Source of the DNA: Alphaproteobacteria bacterium
Lineage (GTDB): Bacteria > Pseudomonadota > Alphaproteobacteria > Geminicoccales > Geminicoccaceae
DNA length: 64,000 nucleotides
Assembly (NCBI GenBank): GCA_026990035.1
Contig: JALSIM010000032.1
Span: 62,001 to 126,000 of the forward strand
Direction: 5' to 3'
Below are positions 39,289-49,426 of the stretch, in pieces; the first letter of the stretch is position 1, and each line of letters begins with the position of its first letter. The notes beneath the pieces are model-generated. The model did no database searches and was not told the origin of the DNA. It was given only the letters and a program-made list of their open reading frames with translations. The translations under genes were made by a program, and so were the position numbers.

Positions 39289-40623
39289 ATGGCGTGGCTG
39301 CGGGGGTTGACGATCTGCCTGGTTCTCTTGGTGACGGCCCTGCCGGCGCTGGCCCAGGGCGTGATCCGCGACGACGAGACGGAGCGCTATCTGCGGCGTC
39401 TCGCCGATCCGCTGCTCGAGGCCGCGGGCCTGCGCCCGGAGGATCTGCGGCTGTTCATTCTCGCCGATCCCCGTCTCAATGCCTTCGTCGCCGGCGGTCA
39501 GAACCTGTTCCTCTTCACCGGGCTCGTCGAAGCCGCCGAGACCCCGGAACAGCTCGCCGGCGTGATCGCCCACGAAATCGGCCACATCGCCGGCGGGCAT
39601 CTCACACGCATGGTGCGGGCCGGTGAGCAGGCCGGCCGGCAGGCGCTCATCGGCGCCCTGCTCGGCATCGCCGCCGCGGTCGCCGGGGCCCCGCAGCTCG
39701 GAACCGCGGCGATCGTCGGTTCCCAGAGCCTGGCCCGGCAGCGGATGCTGACCTTCACCCGGGCCCAGGAACAGGCGGCGGATCAGGCGGCGGTCACCTA
39801 TCTGGCGGCGGTCGGCATGTCGCCGCGTGGCCTGCTCGAATTCATGCGGATCCTGGATACCCGCGTGCGGGGCATCGCCGGTCGCGGCGCCGAGTTCCTG
39901 CGGACCCATCCGCTGACCCGCGATCGGATCCGGTTTCTGGAAAACCGGGTGGCGGGTGCAGCGCCGGAAGAGGAGGGCGATCCGGCGCTGGCCGCCGAGC
40001 ATCGGCGGGTCGTGGCCAAGCTCCGCGGCTTCCTCGCACCACCGCAAGAGGTGCGCCGGCGCTATCGGGGCGAAGATTTCGCGAGCCGCTACGCCCGCGC
40101 CATCGCCCTCTATCGGGACCTCCAGTTCGAGGCCTCGATGGCGCTGCTCGACGGGCTGCGCGTCGAACGTCCCGCGGATCCCTATCTCCTCGAGCTCCGC
40201 GCCCAGTTCCTGTTCGAACGCGGCAGGATCGCCGAAGCCGAGCCGCTGTACCGCGAGGCGTTGCGGTACAGGCCCGATTCGGCCCTCATCCGGGTCGCCT
40301 TCGCCCGCACTCTTATCGAACAGGAGGTCCCCGAAAAACTGCCGGAGGCGCGGGCGGCGCTGCGCGAGGCGATCCGGCTCGATCCCCTGTACGCGCCCGC
40401 CTATCGTCTCCTGGGGGTGGTGGCGGGCCGCCTCGGCGAGGCGGGGGAGTCCTACCTGGCGCTCACCGAATGGGCGGTGCTCCGTCACAACAAGCGCGAC
40501 GCCGAGCTCTATCTGCGGCGCGCGGAGGAGCGGATCGGCCCCGATCAGCGGGACCGTATCCGCCTCGAGGATCTCAGACGGGTCGTGGCCGAGCTTCCCG
40601 AACCGCGCGCCCGGCGCCGCTGA
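39289..40623 (+). CDS. M48 family metalloprotease with TPR domain (BepA-like)
   Basis: 444 residues. A signal peptide (TICLVLLVTALPALAQG) exports it to the periplasm. The M48 peptidase domain has the zinc motif HEIGHIAGGH and a downstream Glu ligand in RAQEQAADQAAVTYL. The C-terminal third is a TPR array (AEPLYREALRYRPDSALIRV and following repeats). This is the architecture of BepA/YfgC, which degrades or helps fold LptD and BAM substrates at the outer membrane. Its promoter must lie in the 141-base gap upstream. Confidence 0.92.
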   Translation: MAWLRGLTICLVLLVTALPALAQGVIRDDETERYLRRLADPLLEAAGLRPEDLRLFILADPRLNAFVAGGQNLFLFTGLVEAAETPEQLAGVIAHEIGHIAGGHLTRMVRAGEQAGRQALIGALLGIAAAVAGAPQLGTAAIVGSQSLARQRMLTFTRAQEQAADQAAVTYLAAVGMSPRGLLEFMRILDTRVRGIAGRGAEFLRTHPLTRDRIRFLENRVAGAAPEEEGDPALAAEHRRVVAKLRGFLAPPQEVRRRYRGEDFASRYARAIALYRDLQFEASMALLDGLRVERPADPYLLELRAQFLFERGRIAEAEPLYREALRYRPDSALIRVAFARTLIEQEVPEKLPEARAALREAIRLDPLYAPAYRLLGVVAGRLGEAGESYLALTEWAVLRHNKRDAELYLRRAEERIGPDQRDRIRLEDLRRVVAELPEPRARRR

Positions 40624-40725
40624 AACCTCTTGCAAAGGCCGGAGCGAAAAGCCAGATTCGAGAGTGCCGAAAGGCTTGCAACAGCTCGATCGTCGAGATG
40701 AGCACAGCAGGCTTGGAGGTGAGCC

Positions 40726-41091
40726 ATGGCGAACTTCGGCAGCAAGCTGACCCGTCAGTGGCACGATGCGGTCAACGTGCTGTTCGGTCTCTGGCTGGTG
40801 ATTTCGCCCTGGCTGCTCGGCTACACGGCCGAGAGCGCCGCCGCCTGGAACGCCTGGGTTCCGGGTGTGATCGTCGCCGTGGCGGCGATCGCCGCGCTCA
40901 CCGCATTCCAGGAATGGGAGGAATGGGTCAACGCCCTGCTGGGCGCCTGGCTCGTCGTCTCGCCCTGGATCGCGGGCTATGCGGCGGTCACCGCGGCCGT
41001 GTGGAACCACGTGATCGTCGGCATCCTCACCGCGGCGCTGGCGATCTGGGCGGCCTGGCAGGCGCGCCAGCATCCGGCCGGAGCGCACTGA
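40726..41091 (+). CDS. SPW repeat membrane protein
   Basis: 121 residues with two copies of the SPW motif: GLWLVISPWLLGYTAES and GAWLVVSPWIAGYAAVT. There are four hydrophobic helices, two per repeat. The family is found in alphaproteobacteria and actinobacteria, usually as short inner-membrane proteins of unknown function, often linked to stress. A 102-base gap upstream contains two TTGCAA hexamers (40630-40635 and 40675-40680). It is convergent with the O-methyltransferase gene. Confidence 0.88.
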   Translation: MANFGSKLTRQWHDAVNVLFGLWLVISPWLLGYTAESAAAWNAWVPGVIVAVAAIAALTAFQEWEEWVNALLGAWLVVSPWIAGYAAVTAAVWNHVIVGILTAALAIWAAWQARQHPAGAH

Positions 41092-41181
41092 CCGCGCCGG
41101 GAAGCGACGCCGGGAACGCGGCGAAGGCGCGTTGCCGGCGGCAACTGCGGGCCGCGAGGCCCGCTTTCGTTTCGACGCTCT

Positions 41182-41847
41182 TCAGCCGCGGCGTCGGAGC
41201 AGGGTCAGGCCGTCTCCGATCGGCAGCATACAGAGCGCCAGGCGCGGATCCCCGTGGACCCGGCGGTTGAAGCGCCGCAGCGCTTCGGTCTGGCGACTGC
41301 GTTCCGCCGGATCGGCCACCGCACCGTTCCAGAGCACGTTGTCGGCGGCGATCACGCCGCCCGGTCGGACGAGGAGGAGGGCGCGGTCGAGATAGGCCTC
41401 GTAGCGCTTCTTGTCGGCGTCGATGTAGACGAGGTCGAAAGCGCCCGCGGCCCCCTCCCCGAGCAGCCCGTCGAGGGTTTCGAGGGCGAGGCCGAGGCGG
41501 AGCTCGATCCGCGCCTCGACCCCCGCCTCGTGCCAGTGGCGGCGGCCGATTTCCGCCCAGTCGGCGTTGACGTCGAGGGTGACGATCCGTCCCTGCGGTG
41601 GCAGGGCCAGGGCCATCGCCAGAGTCGCGTAGCCGGTGAAGCAGCCGATCTCGAGCACCCGTTCGGCCGCCATCAGCTCGATCAGGAAAGCGAGGAGCTG
41701 GGCCTGCTCGGCCGAGGAGCGCATTCCGCCTTCGGACAGCCGATCGGTTTCCTCGCGCAATGCTCGGAGCGCGGGATGTTCGCGCAGCCCGACCTCCAGC
41801 AGATAGCTGCGAAGGCGTTCGTCCAGACCCGGGGTGCGCGGACTCAT
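41182..41847 (-). CDS. Class I SAM-dependent O-methyltransferase
   Basis: 221 residues of the caffeoyl-CoA O-methyltransferase-like family. Motif I is RVLEIGCFTGYATLAMALAL. The metal-binding region is VYIDADKKRYEAYLDRA, followed by GGVIAADNVLWNGAV. The N-terminal part has the family segment LREETDRLSEGGMRSSAEQ. It methylates a catechol-like or small-molecule hydroxyl; the substrate is unknown. Its ATG overlaps the stop of the bcp gene (ATGA), so the two are translationally coupled, and bcp in turn overlaps glnE. Confidence 0.9.
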   Translation of the reverse strand: MSPRTPGLDERLRSYLLEVGLREHPALRALREETDRLSEGGMRSSAEQAQLLAFLIELMAAERVLEIGCFTGYATLAMALALPPQGRIVTLDVNADWAEIGRRHWHEAGVEARIELRLGLALETLDGLLGEGAAGAFDLVYIDADKKRYEAYLDRALLLVRPGGVIAADNVLWNGAVADPAERSRQTEALRRFNRRVHGDPRLALCMLPIGDGLTLLRRRG

Positions 41848-42341
41848 GGCCCGCTGTCGCCACCTTCCGCGACCAGCTCGCGGGCCGCGCGGAGCACCGC
41901 CTCGGCATGGCCGGGAACCTTCACCTTGCGCCAGACCCTGCGGATCCGCCCCTCGCCGTCGACGAGGAAGGTCGCCCGTTCGATCCCCATGTATCGACGG
42001 CCGTACATGCTCTTCTCCACCCAGACGCCGAACGCCTCGGTGACCGTACCGTCCAGATCGCTGGCGAGATCGACGCGGAGGTCGTGTTTCTCCCGGAAAC
42101 GCCGATGTTTTTCGAGACTGTCGCGGGAGACGCCGATGACCCGGACGCCGAGTTCGGCGAAGGCGTCCTCCAGTTCGGAAAAGGCGATCGCTTCCCTGGT
42201 GCAGCCCGAGGTGTCGTCCTTGGGATAGAAGTAGAGGACGAAGGGCCGGCCGCCCAGACTCTCGCGGGAGACCCGCTCGCCGCTGTCGAGAGGCAGGTCG
42301 AAATCGGGACAGGGAGTGCCGGGTTCGGCGGATGCGCTCAT
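41844..42341 (-). CDS. bcp: Thioredoxin-dependent thiol peroxidase (BCP-type peroxiredoxin)
   Basis: 165 residues. The peroxidatic Cys lies in YPKDDTSGCTREA, and the conserved catalytic Arg is in the later KSMYGRRYMGIERATFLVD region. The resolving Cys of classical BCP, five residues after the first, is replaced by Ile (CTREAI), so it probably works as a 1-Cys or atypical enzyme. An extra Cys near the N-terminus (PGTPCPDFDL) might substitute. It removes hydroperoxides in the cytosol. It overlaps glnE by 4 bases. Confidence 0.92.
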   Translation of the reverse strand: MSASAEPGTPCPDFDLPLDSGERVSRESLGGRPFVLYFYPKDDTSGCTREAIAFSELEDAFAELGVRVIGVSRDSLEKHRRFREKHDLRVDLASDLDGTVTEAFGVWVEKSMYGRRYMGIERATFLVDGEGRIRRVWRKVKVPGHAEAVLRAARELVAEGGDSGP

Positions 42342-45301
42342 GGCGTTCCTTCTCCTGGTTCGTCGGCCGGCGGACACAGCCGGTCGAAGGTTTCGCGGGC
42401 GAGGTCCTGGCTTTGCCGGAGACGCGTTTCCAGCGCCGCGAAGCTTGCGAGCGGCAGCCCGCCCTCGGCGACCCGGTTGGCCGCCCGCAGCAGGGCTTCG
42501 CGAATGCCGGTCGGGGCCTCGCCGGGGCGGAAGCCGGGGCTCGTGGACAGCCGCAGCACCGCCTGCAGGGCATGCTGGAGATCCAGAGCGGCGACGAGAT
42601 CGCGAGCCCGTTCGACCGCCAGGAGACCGGTGGATCCGGCCCGCTCCAGCACCTCCCGAGTGCGGGTCGATCGCAGTTCGGGATGGCGGTGCGCATGGGC
42701 GAGTTGGAGGAACTGGGCGGTGAATTCGAGATCGACGAGCCCGCCCCGGACATGCTTGAGGTTCCACGGATTGGCGGAGCCGTGCTCGCGAAAGATGCGG
42801 GCCCGCATGGCCCGGATCTCGCCGGCGAGCTTTCGCGGATCCCGGGGGCGGCGGACGATCTCGTCGATCGCCGCTTCGAGCCGCCGGCCGAGTTCGGGAT
42901 CGCCGGCCACGGCCCGCGCCCTCGTCAGCGCCTGGTGCTCCCAGCTCTGGGCCGTTTCGCGGTTGTAGCGGACGAAGCTGTCGCGACTGCAGGCCACCGG
43001 TCCGACGTTGCCGGAGGGGCGCAGGCGGGTATCGATCTCGTAGAGCCTTCCCTCGGCGGTTCGGGCCGAGATGGCGCTCACCAGCCGCTGGCCGAGACGG
43101 GCGTAATAGGTGGTGGCGGCGAGCGGCTGCGGACCGTCCGAGCGCGCCTCGTCGGGTGCGTCGTACACGAAGACCAGATCGAGATCGGAGCCGATGGTGA
43201 GCTCCCGGCTGCCGAGCTTGCCGAGACCGAGGACGGCGAAGGCGCCGCCTCGAATGCCCCCGTGCTGCGGGGCCAGCCAGGCTTCGGCGCGCGGCAGGAG
43301 GGCCCGCAGCACGACCTCGGCGAGGGCAGTGAGGCAGCTCTGGGCCGTGCGCACGTCGCTGACCCCGAGCAGCACGTGGAGACCGGCCTGGAACTGGCGG
43401 CCGTGCGCCCAGCGCCGGGTGAGGTCGAGCACCTCTTCGAGATGGCGGGCGTCGGCGAGGCGGGAATCGAGTTCCCGCCGCAGTTCCGTCTCTCCCGGCA
43501 AGGGCTCGAAGAAGTCCGGCGCCAGCATCGATTCGAAGAGATCGACGTGGCGGCTCAGATATCCCGCGAGCCGCGGTGCCGCCCCCATCAGATCGGAGAG
43601 CAGGGTCAGGAGCGGCGGATTGGCCCGCAGGAGGGAGAAGATCTGCACTCCCGCCGGCAGGCTGGAGACGAACTCGTCGAACAGGCGGAAGGCCTCGTCG
43701 ATGTCCGGCTGGCGGCGGAGCGCGTCGAGGATGCTCGGGGTGAGCTCGGTCAGCAGCTCCCGCGCCCGGGCGCTGCGGGTGGCCCGGATATGGCCGTGGT
43801 GCCAGCTCCGGATCCGGGCGGCGACCGCCGCCGGGTCGCGGAAGCCCATCCCCCGCAGGGTCTCCAGGGTTTCGGGATCGTCGTCGGTGCCGGTGAAGAC
43901 CAGCCGCGCGCCGGCGCCGAGATCGGGCTCCTTCTCGAACAGCGCCGCATAATGGCCTTCGACCGTGACCAGCACCTTCCGGATCCCCTCCTCGAAGGCC
44001 GCGGCATCGGCATGGCCGGCGAAGGCGGCGAACCTCGCGAACTCCGGCTCGCTGGCGGGCAGGAGCTGGGTCTGCCGATCGGCGATCATCTGCAGCCGGT
44101 GTTCGAGCCCGCGCAGCGCCACATAGGCGGCATCCAGCTCGCGGGCCGCCCCGGCCTCGATCCAGCGGCCGGCCGCCAGCGCCGCCAGCACCTCGCGGGT
44201 GCGCCGGCCGCGCAGCTCCGGGTAGCGACCACCGAGGATGAGCTGCTGGGTCTGGACGAAGAATTCGATCTCGCGGATGCCACCGCGTCCCACCTTGAGA
44301 TCGTGGCCGAGCACCCGGATCTGGCCGAAGCCGCGATGGGCGTGGATCTGCCGCTTGATCGAATGGATGTCGCGGATCGCCGCATAATCCAGGTACTTGC
44401 GCCAGACATAGGGGCGCAGCCGGTCGAGAAAGGCGGCCCCGGCCTCGAGATCACCGGCCACCGGACGGGCCTTGATGAAGGCCGCCCGTTCCCAGTTCTG
44501 ACCGTGACGTTCGTAGTACAGTTCGGCGTCCTCGCAGGAGAGCGCCAGCGGATGGCCGGGAAGATGCGGGCGCAGCCGCAGATCGGTGCGGAAGACGTAG
44601 CCTTCGCGGGTCTTCTGCTCGAGCATGTAGACGAGGGTACGGGCGAGGCGCACGGCGAAGGCCATCGGCGCCTCGCTGCCGCGATAGGGGAGGCGGGCGC
44701 CGTCGAACAGGACGATGAGATCGATGTCGGAGGAATAGTTGAGCTCGAAGGCGCCGAGCTTGCCCATCGCCAGCACCACGAGACCGCTTCCCGCGCCGGG
44801 CCGCTCGGGGGCGACGAGATCGAGTTCGCCCCGCTGCATGCCTTCGAGCAGCAGATGATCGACGGCGCGGCCGATCGCCAGATCGGCGAAGCGGGAAAGC
44901 GCCTCGGTGACCGCCTCGAGATCCCAGTGACCGCCGAGATCGGCCAGAGCCACGAGGAGTGCCGCGCCCCGTCGCAACCGGCGCAGCTCGGCCATCAGCG
45001 GTGCGCGGCGGGTGACCTCCAGGGAGGCCGTCGCCTCGAGCAGTTCGGCGAAGGCGCGATCCGGCCCGGCGCCGGCGAAGCTGGCGAGACGATCGGTTTC
45101 GGTCAGCAGGCATTCGGAAAGGAAGGGGCTCGAGCCGAGGATGCCGTCGAGGAGCGCGCGATGGGCATCTTCGGCGAGCCACGCACGGATCGGCGCCGCC
45201 GCCGGGTTCTCGAGACGGCGCAGGAAACGCTCGCGATTGCGGGCGTGCATCGCCGCATCGGCCACGAGGGGCGGGGCGAGGGCGAGGATCGGTCGAGGCA
45301 T
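42338..45301 (-). CDS. glnE: Bifunctional glutamine synthetase adenylyltransferase/deadenylyltransferase
   Basis: 987 residues with two nucleotidyltransferase halves. The N-terminal half, containing YSSDIDLIVLFDGARLPY, is expected to remove AMP. The C-terminal half, containing IGSDLDLVFVYDAPDEA, is expected to add it. Characteristic flanks are KVGRGGIREIEFFVQTQQL and LKHVRGGLVDLEFTAQFLQL. GlnE tunes glutamine synthetase to nitrogen status, under control of PII proteins. It is the first gene of an overlapping glnE-bcp-methyltransferase set. Both halves look intact. Confidence 0.96.
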   Translation of the reverse strand: MPRPILALAPPLVADAAMHARNRERFLRRLENPAAAPIRAWLAEDAHRALLDGILGSSPFLSECLLTETDRLASFAGAGPDRAFAELLEATASLEVTRRAPLMAELRRLRRGAALLVALADLGGHWDLEAVTEALSRFADLAIGRAVDHLLLEGMQRGELDLVAPERPGAGSGLVVLAMGKLGAFELNYSSDIDLIVLFDGARLPYRGSEAPMAFAVRLARTLVYMLEQKTREGYVFRTDLRLRPHLPGHPLALSCEDAELYYERHGQNWERAAFIKARPVAGDLEAGAAFLDRLRPYVWRKYLDYAAIRDIHSIKRQIHAHRGFGQIRVLGHDLKVGRGGIREIEFFVQTQQLILGGRYPELRGRRTREVLAALAAGRWIEAGAARELDAAYVALRGLEHRLQMIADRQTQLLPASEPEFARFAAFAGHADAAAFEEGIRKVLVTVEGHYAALFEKEPDLGAGARLVFTGTDDDPETLETLRGMGFRDPAAVAARIRSWHHGHIRATRSARARELLTELTPSILDALRRQPDIDEAFRLFDEFVSSLPAGVQIFSLLRANPPLLTLLSDLMGAAPRLAGYLSRHVDLFESMLAPDFFEPLPGETELRRELDSRLADARHLEEVLDLTRRWAHGRQFQAGLHVLLGVSDVRTAQSCLTALAEVVLRALLPRAEAWLAPQHGGIRGGAFAVLGLGKLGSRELTIGSDLDLVFVYDAPDEARSDGPQPLAATTYYARLGQRLVSAISARTAEGRLYEIDTRLRPSGNVGPVACSRDSFVRYNRETAQSWEHQALTRARAVAGDPELGRRLEAAIDEIVRRPRDPRKLAGEIRAMRARIFREHGSANPWNLKHVRGGLVDLEFTAQFLQLAHAHRHPELRSTRTREVLERAGSTGLLAVERARDLVAALDLQHALQAVLRLSTSPGFRPGEAPTGIREALLRAANRVAEGGLPLASFAALETRLRQSQDLARETFDRLCPPADEPGEGTP

Positions 45302-45365
45302 CGGCTCCTCCCTGCGGCGATCGCGCCGTCTCCGGGCGCCGCCGGTCGCCCGATGGCGGAACGGC

Positions 45366-46613
45366 TCAGGCGGCGCGGACCAGGACGTGCCGCTTGCGGC
45401 CGGCGGAAAGCTTCAGATGCCCGCTGTCGAAATCCGCCTCTCCGACCACCAGATGCTCATCGGTGATCCGCCGGTCGTCCAGGCGTGCTCCGCCGCCGCG
45501 AATGAGACGACGGGCTTCGCCGCGCGACTTGACGAGGCCGGCCAGAGTGAAGAGCTCGATCACCGGAACCCCTTCCGCCAGCCGATCCCTCGGCACCACG
45601 ATCTCCGGCAGGGCCTCGATCGACGCCCGTCCGCCCTCGAACAGGCTGCGGGCGGCGGCGGCGGCCTTCTTCGCCACCTCCTCACCGTGGGCGAGACGGG
45701 TCGCCTCGAAGGCGAGCACCTTCTTGGCCTCGTTGATTTCCGCCCCTTGCAGCCGCTCCAGGCGCGCGATCTCCGCCAGCGGCAGTTCGGTGAAGAGCCG
45801 CAGGAAGCGGCCGACATCGGCATCCTCGGTGTTGCGCCAGAACTGCCAGTAGTCGAACGGCGGCAGGCGGTTTTCGTTGAGCCACACGGCGCCCTGTGCG
45901 GTCTTGCCCATCTTGGCGCCGGAGGCGGTGGTCAGGAGCGGACAGGTGAGGCCGAAGAGCTGGCTGCCGTCGGCCCGGCGCGCGAGCTCGATGCCGCAGA
46001 CGATGTTGCCCCACTGGTCGGAACCGCCCATCTGCAGCCGGCAGCCGAGGCGACGATTCAGCTCCAGGAAATCGTAGGCCTGCATCACCATGTAGTTGAA
46101 TTCGAGGAAGGTGAGCGGCTGCTCGCGTTCCAGTCGCTGGCGCACCGATTCGAAGGTCAGCATGCGGTTGACGGTGAAGTGGCGTCCGACCTCGCGCAGG
46201 AAAGGGATGTAGAGCAGCCGGTCGAGCCAGTCGGCGTTGTCCACCAGCAGCGCCCCGCCGCCGCCGAAATCGAGGAACTTCTCCAGCGAATGCAGAATGC
46301 CCTTCTTGTTGCGGGCGATTTCCGCCTCCGACAGGAGGCGGCGGCTTTCGTCCTTGCCGGAGGGATCACCGACCTTGGTGGTGCCGCCACCGACGAGGGC
46401 GATCGGGCGATGGCCGGTGCGCTGCAGCCAGCGGAGCATCATGATGCTCAGGAGATTGCCGACGTGGAGGCTGTCGGCGGTGCAGTCGAAGCCGACGTAG
46501 CCGACCAGCCGGTCGGAGGCGGCCAGCGCGTCGAGGGCCTCGGGATCGGTGCACTGGTGGATGAACCCGCGTTCGGCGAGGATCCGCAGGAAATCCGATC
46601 GAAAACCGCTCAT
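45366..46613 (-). CDS. tyrS: Tyrosyl-tRNA synthetase
   Basis: 415 residues. The class I Rossmann core has the HIGH-type motif in [14 protein letters not shown] and the tyrosine-binding [10 protein letters not shown]. The KMSKS-type loop reads [12 protein letters not shown]. The C-terminal S4 RNA-binding domain contains [19 protein letters not shown]. It charges tRNA-Tyr in the cytosol. It lies 9 bases after the alpha/beta-fold gene and 64 bases before glnE on the same strand. Confidence 0.97.
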   Translation of the reverse strand: MSGFRSDFLRILAERGFIHQCTDPEALDALAASDRLVGYVGFDCTADSLHVGNLLSIMMLRWLQRTGHRPIALVGGGTTKVGDPSGKDESRRLLSEAEIARNKKGILHSLEKFLDFGGGGALLVDNADWLDRLLYIPFLREVGRHFTVNRMLTFESVRQRLEREQPLTFLEFNYMVMQAYDFLELNRRLGCRLQMGGSDQWGNIVCGIELARRADGSQLFGLTCPLLTTASGAKMGKTAQGAVWLNENRLPPFDYWQFWRNTEDADVGRFLRLFTELPLAEIARLERLQGAEINEAKKVLAFEATRLAHGEEVAKKAAAAARSLFEGGRASIEALPEIVVPRDRLAEGVPVIELFTLAGLVKSRGEARRLIRGGGARLDDRRITDEHLVVGEADFDSGHLKLSAGRKRHVLVRAA

Positions 46614-46622
46614 CCGCCCGGC

Positions 46623-47291
46623 TCACCGGCTGATGGCGACGGGTTCGATGTTCGCCTCGAGGCGTTTGTCGAGATAGGCCTCGCAGACCTCCTCGAGCTC
46701 CTCGAAGGCGCCCCGGAAGAAATGGTCGGTGTTCTCGATGGTGTGGAAGTCGATGATGATGCCGCGCTGCTGGGCGAGCTTGTTGACCAGCTTGACCACC
46801 GATTCGGTGGGGGTCACCAGATCGCCCTCGCCATGGACGATCAGCCCCGAGGAGGGGCAGGGGGCGAGAAAGCTGAAATCGTACAGATTGGCGGGCAGCG
46901 AGCAGCAGATGAAGCCCTGGACCTCGGGCCGCCGCATCAGGAGCTGCATGGCGATCCAGGCGCCGAAGCCGAAACCGGCCACCCAGGCGACGTTGTTGTT
47001 GGGGTTGACCTGCTGCATCCAGTCGAGGGCCACCGCCGCGTCGCGCAGCTCTCCCTGACCATGGTCGAACACGCCCTGCGACCGCCCGACACCGCGGAAA
47101 TTGAAGCGCAGGGTGGAAAATCCGCGGCGGCGGAAGATGTGGAAGAGCGTGTAGACCACCCGGTTGTTCATGGTTCCGCCGTGCAGCGGGTGGGGATGCA
47201 GAACGAGCGCGAGCGGCGGGTTCGGTCCCTCGCCGTGGACGTAGCGTCCTTCCAGACGTCCGTCGGAGCCGTTGAAGATGACCTCAGGCAT
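46623..47291 (-). CDS. Alpha/beta-hydrolase fold protein lacking the nucleophile Ser
   Basis: 222 residues of a conserved proteobacterial alpha/beta-hydrolase family: [46 protein letters not shown] and the final catalytic-His area [12 protein letters not shown]. The nucleophile elbow reads [11 protein letters not shown]; relatives carry AGFSFGAW, so the Ser is replaced by Gly. The fold seems intact, so it may bind a ligand or partner without hydrolysis. It lies just upstream of tyrS and is divergent from cysE. Function is unknown even in intact relatives. Confidence 0.82.
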   Translation of the reverse strand: MPEVIFNGSDGRLEGRYVHGEGPNPPLALVLHPHPLHGGTMNNRVVYTLFHIFRRRGFSTLRFNFRGVGRSQGVFDHGQGELRDAAVALDWMQQVNPNNNVAWVAGFGFGAWIAMQLLMRRPEVQGFICCSLPANLYDFSFLAPCPSSGLIVHGEGDLVTPTESVVKLVNKLAQQRGIIIDFHTIENTDHFFRGAFEELEEVCEAYLDKRLEANIEPVAISR

Positions 47292-47376
47292 GTTCGCGTT
47301 CGTCCCTCGTGCCGATGAACGGACGACCCCGCCCGTCTCTCCGGGCGGCGGAGAGGCGGGGGGTCTGCCCGCGAGA

Positions 47377-47404
47377 TTGATTCACCCGACCGCGCCTCTA
47401 TACT
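47377..47404 (+). promoter_or_regulatory. Candidate sigma70 promoter of the cysE operon
   Basis: TTGATT at 47377-47382 and TATACT at 47399-47404, spacer 16 bases, about 100 bases before the cysE start. No IscR or CysB site was recognised. Confidence 0.6.
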
Positions 47405-47502
47405 GGGGTCGGGACAGCGAACGCAACGCACTCGCTGGCGCCGACCGGCACGATCCCGGCCGCGGCGGGGGCCGCGGAACGGCCGGCGCCACGAGATTTG
47501 GC

Positions 47503-48234
47503 ATGGCGGCGGGCATGTTCAAGAGGCTGCGAGAGGACGTGCAGGCGGTGTTCGACCGCGATCCGGCGGCGCGCTCCCGGCTCGAGGTGTTCCTCTGCTA
47601 TCCGGGGCTCCACGCCCTGCTGATGCATCGCCTCGCACACGCACTATGGTGTCGCGGCTGGCGGTTGGCGGCGCGCATCGTCTCCCAGTTCAGCCGTTTC
47701 GTCACCGGCATCGAGATCCATCCCGGCGCCCGCATCGGCCGTCGCTTCTTCATCGACCACGGCATGGGAGTGGTGATCGGCGAGACCACCGAGATCGGCG
47801 ACGATGTGACCCTCTATCAGGGGGTCACCCTGGGCGGTGTCAGCTCCAATACCGGCAAGCGCCATCCGACCATCGAGGACGGGGTGGTGATCGGTGCCGG
47901 GGCCGCCGTGCTGGGACCGTTCCGGGTCGGGCGCGGGGCGCGCATCGGCTCCAACGCCGTGGTTCTCCGGGAAGTGCCCCCCGGGGCGACGGTGGTCGGG
48001 GTGCCGGCCCGCCAAGTCGGACCGCGGCCGGTGACCGAGGAGCGTCCGTCCTGCTTTCCGGCCTACGGGACGACTCCCGGCGATTCGGTGGATCCGGTGG
48101 CCCGGGCCATCGAACGCCTCCATCAGCGGGTGAGCGAGCTCGAACGGCGGCTCGCCGCCGGCGACCGGGAGGAGCCGGAATCCCCCGCGGGCGGGAAGGA
48201 GAGCGATCCGATCCGCTGCGCCGGCGGGTCCTGA
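47503..48234 (+). CDS. cysE: Serine O-acetyltransferase
   Basis: 243 residues from MAAGMFKRL; an ATG four codons later is the alternative. The N-terminal helical domain ([20 protein letters not shown]) precedes the left-handed beta-helix with the catalytic stretch [39 protein letters not shown] and [13 protein letters not shown]. It makes O-acetylserine for cysteine synthesis. The C-terminal tail of about 70 residues is longer than in short SATs and is predicted coiled coil plus a disordered end. It is the first gene of a sulfur-trafficking operon. Confidence 0.94.
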   Translation: MAAGMFKRLREDVQAVFDRDPAARSRLEVFLCYPGLHALLMHRLAHALWCRGWRLAARIVSQFSRFVTGIEIHPGARIGRRFFIDHGMGVVIGETTEIGDDVTLYQGVTLGGVSSNTGKRHPTIEDGVVIGAGAAVLGPFRVGRGARIGSNAVVLREVPPGATVVGVPARQVGPRPVTEERPSCFPAYGTTPGDSVDPVARAIERLHQRVSELERRLAAGDREEPESPAGGKESDPIRCAGGS

Positions 48235-48243
48235 ACCGGCATC

Positions 48244-49383
48244 GTGTTCCCCTCGGCTTCGAAGCGGCCCGTCTATCTCGATCACAACGCCACCGCGCCC
48301 CTTCGCCCCGAGGCGCGGGCGGCGATGGTCGCGGCCTCGGAAGAGGTGGGTAATCCTTCCTCCGTCCACGGCTTCGGCCGCCGCGCCCGTGCCCGCCTCG
48401 AGGATGCACGGGAGAGCATCGCCGAATGGCTGGATGTCGCTCCCGACCGCGTGACCTTCGTCAGCGGTGCCACTGAAGCCAACAATCTCGCTCTCGCCCA
48501 GGCCGACGGGCCGGTGCTGGCCTCCGCCATCGAGCATCCTTCGGTGCTGGAGGCGGTTCCCGGCACGCTGCGCCTGCCGGTGGAGGCCGACGGTCGGGTC
48601 GATCCCGAACGCTGCGAGAGGCTGGCCGCCGAAACCGGCTGCGGGCTGGTCGCCGTGATGCTCGCCAACAACGAGACCGGTATCGTGCAGCCGGTCCGGG
48701 AGATCGCCCGCAGGCTGCGGCGCCGCGGGATCCGGCTCCATGTCGACGCCGCCCAGGTGCCCGGCCGCCTGGAATTCGCCTTCGCCGAACTCGGCGCCGA
48801 CTATCTCGCCCTGAGCGCGCACAAGTTCGGTGGCCCGCCGGGGATCGGCGCCCTGGTGGCGGGACCGGGGATCGAACTCCGTCCGCTGCTGCGGGGCGGC
48901 GGGCAGGAACGGCGGTCCCGGGCGGGTACCGAGAACCTGCCCGCGGCATGCGGCTTCGCCGCAGCGCTGCGCGCCATCGGCCGGGAGGAGATCCGGCGCA
49001 TCGCCGAACTCCGCGATCGTCTGGAGGCGGCCGTCGCCGGATATCCGGATGTGGTGATCATCGGCCGGAACCGACCTCGGCTCGCCAACACGAGCTGCAT
49101 CCTCCTCGCCGGGATCGCGGCCGATCTCCTGGTGATGCGGCTCGACCTCGAAGGGGTGGCGGTGGGGGCGGGGGCCGCCTGCTCCTCCGGAAAGATGGCG
49201 GAATCGCACGTACTGGCAGCGATGGGGCTGCCGCGGGAGATCGCCTCCTGCGCGATCCGGGTGAGCCTCGGCTGGACCACCGGCGAGGCGGAGATCGCGG
49301 CCTTTCTCGCCGCCTTCCGGAAGATTCGCGGTGAGCTTCGCGACCGTCCCGGGCTTGCCAATCCGGCACCGGCGACGACATAG
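48244..49383 (+). CDS. Cysteine desulfurase (IscS/NifS-like)
   Basis: 379 residues, GTG start 9 bases after cysE. PLP-enzyme motifs are VYLDHNATAPLRPEA, FVSGATEANNLAL, MLANNETGIVQPV, the Schiff-base Lys in LSAHKFGGPPGIGALV and the RRSRAGTENLPAA loop. The persulfide-forming Cys lies in GAACSSGKMAESHV. It releases sulfur from cysteine for Fe-S clusters and tRNA thiolation. It is shorter than E. coli IscS and closer to NifS-like proteins of alphaproteobacteria. Neighbours (A-type carrier, ferredoxin, mnmA) fit that role. Confidence 0.93.
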   Translation: MFPSASKRPVYLDHNATAPLRPEARAAMVAASEEVGNPSSVHGFGRRARARLEDARESIAEWLDVAPDRVTFVSGATEANNLALAQADGPVLASAIEHPSVLEAVPGTLRLPVEADGRVDPERCERLAAETGCGLVAVMLANNETGIVQPVREIARRLRRRGIRLHVDAAQVPGRLEFAFAELGADYLALSAHKFGGPPGIGALVAGPGIELRPLLRGGGQERRSRAGTENLPAACGFAAALRAIGREEIRRIAELRDRLEAAVAGYPDVVIIGRNRPRLANTSCILLAGIAADLLVMRLDLEGVAVGAGAACSSGKMAESHVLAAMGLPREIASCAIRVSLGWTTGEAEIAAFLAAFRKIRGELRDRPGLANPAPATT

Positions 49384-49426
49384 TCCTCGGGGGCCTCGTG
49401 GTGGCGCCCGCGGAGGAACAGGCAGG

